A stretch of DNA of 64,000 bases. Source: Guadua angustifolia. Taxonomy: Eukaryota > Streptophyta > Magnoliopsida > Poales > Poaceae. Made by a program: the position numbers and the translations under genes. The stretch covers positions 84,976,263 to 85,040,262 of the forward strand of contig CM070500.1 of NCBI GenBank assembly GCA_036346375.1. Reading direction: 5' to 3'. This document shows, one piece after another, positions 34,844-45,426 of the stretch. How positions within the stretch are numbered: position 1 is the first letter of the stretch; the number at the start of each line of letters is the position of its first letter. The notes beneath the pieces were generated by a model that worked only from the letters and a program-made list of their open reading frames with translations, was not told where the DNA came from and did no database searches.

Positions 34844-37800
34844 ATGGCCGTGGACACCACGGAACCGGACTACTGGCTCAACTGGAGGTTCCTGCTCTGT
34901 GCGATCTGGGTCTACTCCTGCATGGCCATGGCGTGCTTCTTGATTTGGAAGTATGAGGGCTCCAACTCACGGAGCGCCAATGACGATGGTGGAGACAGAG
35001 AGGAAGCGCGATCGCGGGTTGGACCTGGAGCTGTGTATCTTGAACATTGCTGGAAGCCGTGCCTTGAGCAGATCCACCCTGGTTGGCTGCTAGCTTTTCG
35101 CCTTGTGTCATTCTTCGTTTTGGCTTCGCTGCTTGCCTATGATGTTGTCGTTGATGGATGGAATGTCTTCCTATACTACACTCAGTAAGCCAGCCTTCAT
35201 CTTTCTTGGTCATAATTCCTGGCAGTAATTTCACTAATCCCAACTCAAAGATAAGATATCGTCCTTGTGCAAGTGGGCATTTCTTACTGGACTGGAAATT
35301 GTTTGATTTTGGTTGTTTTGTACATTTGACAGGTGGACGTTCTTGCTTGTCACCTTATATTTTGGGGTATGTAGTTTGCTATATTAGAGAATTATTGTGC
35401 GGTATTCGCTATTTGCCAATTATTATTACCTGCTTCTGAGATTGACACCACGTGCTATCCCATTGCCTGTCAAAATCGGAGCAGTGACTAATATGAAATA
35501 TATTTTTGAGTGAATACTCTCTCCGGTCACAAATAGTTGTCGTTTTGGATATAAATGTAGTCAAACTTTTAAAACTTTGACTGTCAATATCTTTTTAAAT
35601 ATTTAAATTGGATACATGAAAGTCATACATGTAGATTTGTCTCAAAAAGTACTTTTATAATATTATAATTTTATTGGATTTTATAAACATATTATAATAA
35701 AAATTAGTGGCCAAAGCTATGTTTTGAAGATCATGTCGATGTCCAAAACAACTATTTGTGATCGGAGGGAGTAATATGAAATATATTGCATTATATATGT
35801 TTGTTCATTCCTTATTCAGTACTAGTGGATACCTCTTAACACCTTCATTTTCAGCTTGGCTCGTTGCTTTCAATTTACGGATGCTATCAGTACGCCTACA
35901 AGACCAGTGGGGATAGGTCTGATCTGATAAGATCTGATGCAGATCATGGCTCATATATCATTGCTCCAACAGGGGAAAGTACATATGACCATTCCATTAA
36001 AAGTCCTTGTTACAGTCAAACGCATGATGCTCAAGAAATTGCAAGATTTTGGGGTTACCTGTTCCAGATCATGTTTCAGGTAACTAATCATACCCAATTG
36101 CTGTCGCTTCACATTTCAACTCAAAGCGCCCATGATTTTTGAGGTTTAACTGCTGAACAGTGGACATGATATGATTGATGAAATTTGTAGCAAATAGGAT
36201 CATAGGAATGTTTGATTGCTTGGCTTATCTGTAATTCATCTTAGGTTCTTAGTTATTCTGTTAATTGACAACATGACCTATTTGCTACCCCATTCAATTT
36301 TTATGTGCTTGTTTCCAGACAAATGCAGGTGCTGTGATGATTACGGATCTGGTGTTTTGGTTTATCCTGTACCCTTTCCTTGCCCGCAATGAATATGATA
36401 TGAATTTTGTGAGTATTCGATCTGAGATTTTAGGCACTGCATTCTCTGATAACTTTTAAGTTATTATGTTAGTTAGAAGAAATGGGAAAAGAATCAATGC
36501 CACTTGGTTGGTGACAAATACTATAAAGGTGTATCCTTTATTTTACTGTATTTTTATTCTAAAATTACTTGCAAGATCATAATGTATGTATAACACTAAA
36601 TAGCAACACTCCAATTCCATGCTTTTTTTTTTTGGCTAGTCTGTATAATAGTGTATGACTATAGGCCCTGCAAATTTTGAAATTTTTTGGTGATCTGGAG
36701 CCTTGCTCATGATGGTTCAGTGAATCAGTGATTCACATATCCTTGCTGTATCAGCGTCTCTGCATTGGATCACCTTTGTGGATCTTTTTTTTTCTTTTGT
36801 TATGATACATTACATATGTTTGTACGGGTGATTGTGCATGCCTGCACGTGTGCAAGGCAGATACAAAATTAATTGTGATAAGTGATGCAGTACTTCTTTC
36901 AGCAGTTACATAAGTTACTTGGTCTGGTTCTTTTGAAGGAGAAAAGAACAATTACATGAAAAGATTGCGTGCTACTCTTCGTATCTTGCACTTAATGTAC
37001 TCAACTCAAAATAAACAGTACTTTGCCGTGGCTTGTTATCATAGTCTTAGCTGCATTTCGTACTGACTGCTTGTGATTGCTCACTGCAGTTGCTGATTGG
37101 AACGCATTCAATCAATGTTGTCTTCATAATTGGTGATACTGCTTTGAATAGCTTGGTAAATGCCTCATGGCAGAATATTGATCCATACCATGATCAAACT
37201 GATCTTTATACTGATCATTTAATGTACAATTGCAGCGTTTCCCGTGGTTTAGAATAGCATATTTCCTGCTGTGGACAGGCATTTTTGTCAATGTTCAGTG
37301 GATAATTCATGCTAATGTGTCGATTTGGTAATATTTTGACTTACCTTTCCCTTTTTTTGAATCTTAATCAAGTAAAATTTATTTATGTGTTTACGTCGTT
37401 CATTTTATTCAGGTGGCCTTACCCATTTCTGGACTTGACATTCCCTCGAGCACCTGTATGGTAAGCTCTACTCAAAGAAAGAAGCACTTTTGTAGTGCTA
37501 AATAACATTCTTGCATGTGCAGTTACTGTATCAATGAGTCGGTGTCGTTATATAGAAACTAGACGTTAGATGATAGTAAAACCCTGTGAATGGCCGAGCA
37601 TTGCAAATAATTAGTGGTGTAGATGCACACACACATTATTTAATAACATCAAGAACGCACTGTTTTTCAAGTTAGATTGTTAGCTGTTGCTAGAATTCCT
37701 TTTTTGGTTTATCTTAGACATTTACTCGGGGATAAGTTAAAATTTCAACCCTGAACTCTATCATGGTTCAATTTTCATCATGAACTTTGAAACTGTTTGA

Positions 37801-40800
37801 TTTACGACCTCAAACTCCAATTTACTCCTCTCAACCCAAATCGGTGTGGTTTTGTCTCACATGGCGCTAACATGGCATCCTAGTCAGCAAACTACCAGAG
37901 CACTTGTCACCCATGCCGAGCAGAGGAAAACAGAGGAGGCAGCCATGGCTGTCTTGGCAAGCATGATGCAGGTGAAGGAGGTGAGAAGGGTGGCCGATGA
38001 GGGGAAAAAGGGAACATGGAAGGGGAGGCGAATCTAGTAGTGGTGGCGGTGAGGCGCAAGATGCTCTGACATGCGCACGTGGTGGGGACGACGGGCAGAG
38101 TTAGGTGAGGAGAGGGGCGACAACGCCGGAGAGGAAGAGGGGAGAAAAAGGTAACCATAGACATGAGAGGAGTTGGGGAAGCTCACCAAAGCAAATGGTG
38201 GAGACCGAGAAGACCGGAGGTAGCCTGGCGATGAGAGCCGAGGGTGACGCAATGGGCTTGACGTGGAGGTGGTGACCTAGAGTGGGAGGGTACAATTCAG
38301 AGGTTGGGGGAGTATGAGGGAGGTGTTGGGTTTCTCTAGGAGGGAGGAATCAAATTGGAGATAGCCATGGAAGTAATGGCGGCGGCGGCGGTGATTTCAG
38401 GCAGAAACAAGGAAGAAGATGGTGGTGCAAGCTCCTGCGGAGGAATCATGAAATTCCTTGAGGGGTTTTGCTCATGATTTGGTGGAACATGATGCAACAC
38501 GAAAGGATTTGGAAGGAGGCTCACTGGGTTGGCTAGAATGACGAGTTTCGATTGTGGCCCCGTTGGGCTATTGTCGGAGCTAAAGGAGACGAGCGTTCAC
38601 GGTGATCCTATGCATGGGAGCGGGAATGGAGGTACTCACACGAGCCCGTGGATGGGCTTGGCGAAAGTGGTGGCTCGAAACAGTGTGGTTGGCTTCTTGA
38701 GCTCTCTCTTCATTGGTGGTATGGGATGGGGGAGAATTGTAACAGACCGCTCTTTTCAGGGGGTGCGTATAAATACCTTTACAGCTACCTAGGATTTTAG
38801 CTGTAGGTAATCAAGCGTACATTGCCAGACATAAAAGCAAATGCGAATCTTTTATAGATCAAATAAGGGCCTAACGGCTAGAGTTTTACAAAAGGTCTTG
38901 GTACGCCCGGATACATTCTGAAACACACAGGAAAGAAGCTTGGCGAGATAGATCAAGGCCTTCAAAACCAAATAGCATCGTCATCTACGGACTTCTGGAA
39001 TTCGCCATCTTCGATTGAAATCTAAAGAGGGGGTTGGGAGCAAGGGTGAGTACACAACCGTACTCAACAAATCACACGGAACTTCTGAATATTACATGCA
39101 GGAATAAACAAGAGTAGGCACAGGTTTAAGTGTTGTGGATGCAAGTTGTAAATATCACTTTTCATTTTACATTTGAAACACAAACCATAAATAACCATAT
39201 AATCATATATCAGGGGGGGTTATCTGCAAAGTTCACATTCACGACAAGTTTTAATCATAAAAGCTACAGGGGCGCAGTTACAGGAATCACCCTAGATTAA
39301 CTCAGCTTCATTAATCGGAAGCACGGCGTATTCGAATACCATTGATATCACTCTGCAGAGGTGCTCAGCTTTACCCACAAGATATCATCGACCGTTAGTG
39401 CCAAGCGCCAACAACATGCAACTTTCATGCATGCGGCCAGGTCGGGATAATCATAGCATTTCGTTGAACTTCCCCTTTTTAGCTCCTACCCAGCAGGTTA
39501 CTTGGGTCCACAAAGACCCAGGATCCCACGGGCGATCTTGGGATTAGTGGCTCGGTCACAATGGACACCTCATTGTGAGAACTGAGCAGCGCACCATTCC
39601 GTTCCACCCGGTCGCTTCTGCGATCCATTGCCATCGCTAGCACCACTTCCTATAGGCATTTAAAAAGGGAAGTACAATGTCTTGAGCTATGTTGGACCAA
39701 ATCAACGAGTTGGTCGGCCCAACTTGTGGTTGGCTGAAGTGCGGAGTTATTTTCTTTGCCCAAGGCGTCGGTCCTTAAATGCCAAAGACTTAGCCAAATG
39801 ACATTCCACTAACCATTGGTACCGACCGTACCACCACCACACCATAATCTGCCTCGTCATCGGTTGGGGATTGGTAAGGCATCCACCTTCCGTGGTCCGC
39901 CTAACACATCCCCCAATCCGTAGCAATTTTAATAAATCAACCACGCCAACCTTGAGATTAAGCATTTGTCTAAAAGTAATAATTGTGTGAATTGCTACAT
40001 CTACGAGTGTTCAATATTTTATAGCCTAAGGTTAAAAAGGAATTAGGGCATAACAACAGGTTTAACATTTGGTTGTATCTAATCATGTCATTCGAAACTA
40101 CCACATTTTCTAGTTTTCTAAAATAACAAAAATAATGCAATACAAGAAATATATATATACTATAATGGAACTGGGTTCAACATGTTCAAGGAGTGAGGGT
40201 TCGCCTTGCGAATTTGAGGGTTCGCCTAGTGAGAAGGTGTCGACATCGTGTCTGGCCTTGAGTGGTGCTTGCTCCCGATATGATTCCACCGTCTGCTCCT
40301 GCTCCGAGATTGGTGCCAATGGTTGCTTCGACGTTGGATCTAGCGCGAGAAAATGCAACCAATAAATAAACGAATAAACAAAACGAAAGAAAAAGAAACG
40401 AAAAGGAAAATCAAGAGAGAAATGGCCGGATTAGGGTTCAGGGGTATTTTGGGAATTTTTGGGACTTGGTTTGGCGATACGGAGATCATTTTTGGACTCA
40501 ATGGCTCGAAATGGTCAAGAAAATGTATTTTTGGCATTTTTGGAATTTTGGGGAATTTTGGGGATTTTCTGGAATTTTTATATGATTTTTCGGACTTTAA
40601 ATAAATAAAAATCCGAAATGAAAATACGCAACAGTTTCAAAATTTTGTATTTGACACTGTTCGTACGTTGTCGGTCTCACTAGACAAATATTTTAAGCGA
40701 GGATATACTTACAATAAGTACCCTTATTCCCGTGCAATCAGATACTACAATTTCTGCTTATATTTTATAGCAGAGTTGTACCAGTTAGCTTTAACGTGTA

Positions 40801-43800
40801 TGGATGAAAATACAATTATTTTTTCATATAATTGTAAAGTATATGTATTTAATCGACTTACACTATTATGACATCTAGACCCGTCACAACCACAATCCAT
40901 GGTATATGTCTTTTTTTCCACATATTAACATGGAAATTTCTGACCTAGGGAGTCAACATTGTTTGTGCTTAAACTTATTGTTTGATTGTTTCTAGAATGA
41001 AATATATAATCTTATCTATGGCGGAAGAATTGAAGCTCAACGGCAGCACTAGTCACATTTTTTTGGAAAGACCCTCGAAATTTTAAAATACGTTTAGGTC
41101 CTCAACAAGTTATTTGCAAAAGACTGATTCGCATATTGGCGGGTCTCCATGGGAATTTGAAAAAAAAACGGTCCTTCACGGTGATTTTGCGAAAGAACTC
41201 TATGGTTTCGCTATTCAGAAGACGCGTCCCAGGTTGTTTTGCAAAAAAAAAGACGCCAACGGATGCGCGTCGGCTACGGACGGACCGTATTTGTTTAATG
41301 AAACCGCCTAAAAGAATTGTAGGATCCCCTTTCTTTCTTTTTCAAAGAACTACAACCAAATTTTGCAAAGCGTTATAGTCGAGATTCTATCTAGTATATA
41401 TTATGCGAGAATTCAGCCCCATTTAGAGGTGCCCGTCATTTTGAAAGCCTCGAAAAATCGAATCATGGACATGTCCTTTCTCGGTTATTTTGCAAAAATA
41501 ATCACGTAGTTCCATAAATTACATTGTTCTTTAACTCGAAATTTAAATTTTGAAATCACGAACAAGTCTTTCTACTAGTTATTTTATAAAGGACCTTTAG
41601 TTCAAATTACATGGACTTGATTCTTTAAATGGCCGGATTAGGGTTCGGGGGTATTTTGGGAATTTTTGGGACTTGGTTTGGCGTCTGGAGATCATTTTGG
41701 ACTCAATGGCTCAAAATGGTCAAGAAAATGTATTTTGGCATTTTGGAATTTTGGGAATTTTGGGGATTTTGGAATTTTTATATGATTTTTCGGACTTTAA
41801 ATAAATAAAATCCGAAATGAAAATAATAGGAGGTCTTGTAACTAGGCGCCTGATTAAAGGCCACTTTTGATTTATTACGTCGTCGTGAGAAAGCAGGTAA
41901 ATGGCAAGGATCGTAGAAAGCGGTAACAAGGCGAAACCAACATGAGAAAGTGGCCGACAATGAAGGCCCAAAGCAATGCGTAGCTGACCGATGGGGCCCG
42001 AGCGCAAGCAGTGAGAGGAGGTCTGCATGAGTGGCGGAGTCAGGCGTCGAGAAACAAAGGAGGGCGTCTTGTGGCGGATCGGTGGACTCGAGGAAGACGA
42101 AGGTGGATCCGGCGATTTGGGGCTCGGGAGCTCAGAAGAAATAGCGGGGGAGGGAGAGCAAGCTACGGCGAACTCGATGGTGGTTGGAAATGGCCGGGAG
42201 AGAAACGGAAGTGGCGGGACGACGCGCGGCCACCGGAGAGGGAGAAGAAGCTCGTGGAGCGGGCGAAGCAGCGCGTCGCGCGGAGGAAGAGGTGGGGAAA
42301 ACGAAGAGGAAAGCGTGGGGAAGAAGTTGAGCTGCTCACCGGCTCGGGTGCGAGGAGAAGAATGGCGGCGGCAGTGAGCTTTATAGCCGAAAGCGAGAGA
42401 GAGAGAGAGTCTTGTGGGGGAGCACTCGAGTGGCAAAAAGACTCGACGGAGCAGAGAAATGAATCTGCGAGAGTCGACCTTCCTTGGCGTGGCGAAGATA
42501 TGAGAGCTCTCTGGTTGGTAAGCGGCAACAAGAACGAGACGGGCGGCGGAGAGAGAGATCGCCATGGGCGGTGCGATGGCGATAAGACGGAAAAGGAGTG
42601 AGGAGAACGGATTCGGTAGCGGCGACGGCACATGATAGAAACGTCGGCGTGGTGATTGGGTGGCGACGGCGAGCGCAACGGGATTGGCGGCGTCGACGGA
42701 AAAGCAGGTCGAGACGGAGAAAACGGCCGTGACGAATGAATTCGAGGCGCGCGGGCGTGGCCGCTGGCCGTAAAAGCTGCGGTCTGTGGCGAAGAAGCGG
42801 TCGGCGAGTTGGGCAAGCGAGAAGGCAGAAATGGAAAAAGCGCGACTGCAAAGAAAAAACACGGGACGAAAATGGAAAGCGGAAAACGGGGTTGACTTTC
42901 TCGAAAAGGAAAGTTTTTAAATTAAACCGAATAAATTCCAAATAAATTCAGGAAAAATCCAAATAAATTCCAGATAAATAGCAAAGGCCAAATTAAATCT
43001 ATTTTTGAAATTTTGAGGTTATTTCAAGAATGACACGGAGGTGGAGGCGAGCTTGATGCGGCACTTGGTTGCAACTTAGTAGGACGAGGTGAGGCGCAAT
43101 TTCTCGTGTGGAGCTTAGTGGTGAGACGAACTAGCGGTAAAGTTGCTACTGTTTGCGGCGGCAACAAGGGGTTGCCAGTGACTACAAAGAAAGAGGGAGA
43201 GAGTGAGAGGGAAGGGAGAGGGAGAGGGAAAGAAGGAATGAGGATCCATGGCGTTGGCGAGGATTACTTTCACTGCTAGGATCTACGTGCAGGATGACGC
43301 GTCAAGGGAAAACCACCCCAAATCGGGTTCAATCGGTAAAGCGAACGGTTTCGTTAGTTTTTTTAGATAAAGGATCAAATCCGGCCTCTGCAATTGCACA
43401 TAGCCAAGTTCTTACAAATATCACTTCGTGATCATTATTGAAAAAGCGACAAAGAGAACATAAAATTAAAAGCAAATTCTATAATTGCTTCGCCATCCGT
43501 TCTTGGCAAAAAATTCCAACGCCACAACCTCCAATGCATGGCATACCCCACGGATGATCTCCCTCTTGCCGTCAGACTGCAATAGGGTCCAAAACCATGA
43601 CCAAGATATGTCCCTCTGAATGTAGCTCCGCATAAAAGAATAATAATGTTTCTTCATAAAGATTAGATCATTGCGTGTACACCAAATAGCCCATAAAATA
43701 GCAGACTTCCCACAAAAATCAGTCTCTTCACATTCTTCTCAAGGCCACTTAACCAATGATCAATCATATGTGCAAAAGACTTGACAATGGTAAACCCAGT

Positions 43801-44586
43801 AGCAATATGCTCTCTGTTTCTTGGATAATATCAAGGGTTAGGGTGAGATGGAGCTTCTTTCTTCCGATACCCTTATGTCCTCTGGTCGATCAAGCTTGCG
43901 GCTTGCTGCTAGAAGCGATTCAACTATTCTCGGCGATGCATATAGCGGAGAAAAAAGAATTCTTTGGTGCGAATAATCGCACATCTTTCCCTTCTATTTC
44001 AGATTCTGAGCTTGCTTGTAGAATTGCAAAATTAGGCGTTTCTATGGGTAGTGATCAAAACGCTATTTCTTCTGCTATTACGTCTATTAAAAACATAGAA
44101 ATTGATAGATTTCGTGTCTCTAATCAAACGGTTTCAAAGTTCAGGAACCAATGCCAGAGTTCAGGGCTGTAAATTGGACTTATTCATTTACCTAGACTAC
44201 GGTTGTTTGTCAGGGATACTTTTCGGGTCAATGTAAGCCTAAAGTATAAGGATTCTTGAATAGATGAGAGGATTATGCAGCAGATATATGAATAGCTCGA
44301 TGCTTAATCTTGTGAATGTTTTAGGTTCTTGCATATATTGCACTCAAATTGGGCAAGAATCTTTTGAGATACTTGATTGTAGTGCTAGTTCTATCATACT
44401 CCAGTGTTGTTTTAACTTGTAGTCTTTCTGCTGCGAAATGTGATCTTGATAAGCTGTACCCATGTCAGGTATTTGGTGGTAGCATTGCTGCACTTCCCTT
44501 GTTATGCATTATTCGCCCTCGTGCTGATGCTTAAACAATATCTGTTGGAGAGTTGGTTTCCCCATAGTTACAGTTATGTGAAGTAA
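34844..44586 (+). CDS. Rolling-stone-like seven-helix membrane protein, 337 residues, 8 exons
   Basis: Exons: 34844-35184, 35333-35366, 35855-36079, 36319-36408, 37090-37155, 37236-37327, 37413-37460 and 44469-44586. All introns are GT-AG and all phases join. The ATG at 34844 is the first in frame. A 5'UTR intron is likely (about 34462-34810). The product has seven hydrophobic segments at residues about 15-36, 81-102, 115-138, 203-225, 231-250, 257-275 and 299-322. An acidic loop (39-60) follows the first, and the C-terminus reads WFPHSYSYVK. Length, helices and the pattern PYPFLDLTFP then LLHFPCYALFAL fit the plant family related to Drosophila rolling stone. Its biochemical role in plants is unknown. 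The seventh intron is 7008 bp and hosts a solo LTR. All frames are intact, so the gene is probably functional. The family name is from memory; the exon joins are seen. Confidence 0.85.
35517..35771. mobile_element. Stowaway MITE in intron 2 of the membrane-protein gene
   Basis: The terminal repeats CTCTCTCCGGTCACAAATAG and CTATTTGTGATCGGAGGGAG are flanked by TA on each side. CTCCCTCCG-type ends with TA duplication are the Stowaway (Tc1/mariner) signature. 255 bp, AT-rich, no coding. Confidence 0.9.
37461..38737. other. Intron 7, left part: degenerate repeat DNA
   Basis: From about 37740 the sequence (AACCCTGAACTCTATCATGG onward) resembles the end of a DNA transposon. It becomes GC-rich at 37900-38730. 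Frames there (for example 38529-38792) show no domain. It continues after the solo LTR at 43032, so an older element was probably split by it. Confidence 0.45.
40422..40626. repeat. First copy of a duplicated LTR segment flanking filler DNA
   Basis: This begins ATGGCCGGATTAGGGTTC and ends TCCGAAATGAAAATA. It recurs at 41629-41825 with small differences. The sister LTR at 59003-62064 has the segment only once (about 60674-60870). Confidence 0.85.
40627..41628. repeat. 1-kb insertion derived from the 45-49 kb repeat family
   Basis: Pieces match the downstream repeat region in the same order but without some of its parts: 40635-40700 matches 45427-45500; 40708-40905 matches 46727-46935; 41045-41400 resembles 48030-48440; and the TCTAGTATATATTATG block at about 41389 matches about 48423. 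It has no TSD or terminal inverted repeat of its own. Confidence 0.75.
41629..41825. repeat. Second copy of the duplicated LTR segment
   Basis: Direct repeat of 40422-40626, lying on the other side of the 1-kb insertion. Confidence 0.85.
43032..44468. other. Intron 7, right part: LINE-like fragments
   Basis: On the minus strand, 43466-43720 reads a LINE-type C-terminus (AILWAIWCTRNDLIF followed by MKKHYYSF), typical of the end of plant non-LTR reverse transcriptase ORFs. On the plus strand, 43950-44130 has SDSELACRIAKLGVSMGSDQ, a pattern I associate with plant LINE proteins, though less surely. The part before 43345 is GC-rich and unassigned. The intron ends at CAG 44466-44468. Confidence 0.45.
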
Positions 44587-45426
44587 ACAAGAAGACAGTC
44601 TTCCTCCACTCCCCCCCCCACCCCCGCGGGGGGGCACTATTTCCTGAAATTTACATGGAGCTGATGTACCCAGAAACAACATTCTTTAAAGGTTGATGGT
44701 GTCTGCATTTTGTTGTGCTTGAGATCAACAGCTTCTTTGAACCAGCTGTTGTCTCTTGCAGATTCCCTTTCCAATGGAGGAATCTGTACAGTGCAATATA
44801 TGACACTAATCATTTCATTGTTACCTTGATTTAGTTTCTAGTTATCCTGCTTTTTAGTGTGGCATCAAGTGATAAGCACGTAAGGGAAGGTAAAAAAGAA
44901 GTCATCTTGGGTCCTTGAACTCTTCATGTGGTTTAATATTTGCTCCTCACCTGCATAACCGAGTAAAACACGTCTTTCAACCCTACAAGCCATTTAGAAT
45001 CCATCCCTCTTACTAGCAAACGACGGTACTCATCAGATTATTTATTTTTTATTTTACTTTTAAAGTTAGAATCCAAAATCAAAAACAAAAACAACTAGTC
45101 CCTTAGACTAGAGGAAAAATTAGTCCAGCGACACTTAATTCGTTAGCATTTAACGATGTGTCTATGATATGTGGGTCCATCTAAATCTATGATAATGACT
45201 CAGGATGTCATAAAGTGAATTACGAATTTTAAAGAGTGTCAGTGACGACAATCTTGTTAGACCAGGAGTCCAAAACAAACGTGGCCAAGCTCTAATCCAT
45301 TCTATGCCTATTCACGTGGTCGTACGAACACTTGTACAAACGCATATGATGGATAATAATAGTTGGACTTTATTTTTTGTGTAGAATGTTGCATTGTTTC
45401 CCGTTGTGGGGCAAGTTTTTATGACA
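44587..45426. other. 3' UTR and downstream flank of the membrane-protein gene
   Basis: The 3' UTR carries a C9-A-C5-GCG7 tract at 44611-44634, whose core is palindromic. The rest is AT-rich and non-coding. The region 44885-45300 looks like an old repeat but has no terminal repeat I could confirm. Confidence 0.5.

Larger units (their letters stand above)
38738..43026 (-). mobile_element. Solo LTR (large Gypsy-type), 4.3 kb, in intron 7
   Basis: It starts TGTAACAGACCG and ends GGTTATTTCA, flanked by the 5-bp duplication AGAAT (38733-38737 and 43027-43031). No internal domain is present. Three features suggest minus orientation: a TATAAA-type box on the minus strand (about 42375); the minus-strand string GAGTACGGTTGTGTACTCAC (about 39049-39068), common in grass Gypsy LTRs; and the GC-rich minus-strand block 42000-42860. 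A second family member without the insertion lies at 59003-62064. It contains a 1-kb foreign insertion (40627-41628) between two copies of a 197-bp segment. Confidence 0.82.

Noticed and set aside
34501..34956. 151-residue plus-strand frame overlapping the start of the membrane-protein gene
   Set aside because: It overlaps the first coding exon in another frame and crosses the probable 5'UTR intron; the spliced gene explains the region better.
35490..35790. Extra 17-bp direct repeat (TAATATGAAATATATT) around the Stowaway MITE
   Set aside because: AT-rich and short; the MITE already has its TA duplication, so chance or slippage is sufficient.
41720..42862. 380-residue minus-strand open frame in the solo LTR
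   Set aside because: It lies in a GC-rich LTR block where several frames on both strands stay open. It is low-complexity Arg/Ser/Pro-rich with no domain, and the sister LTR does not keep the same frame.
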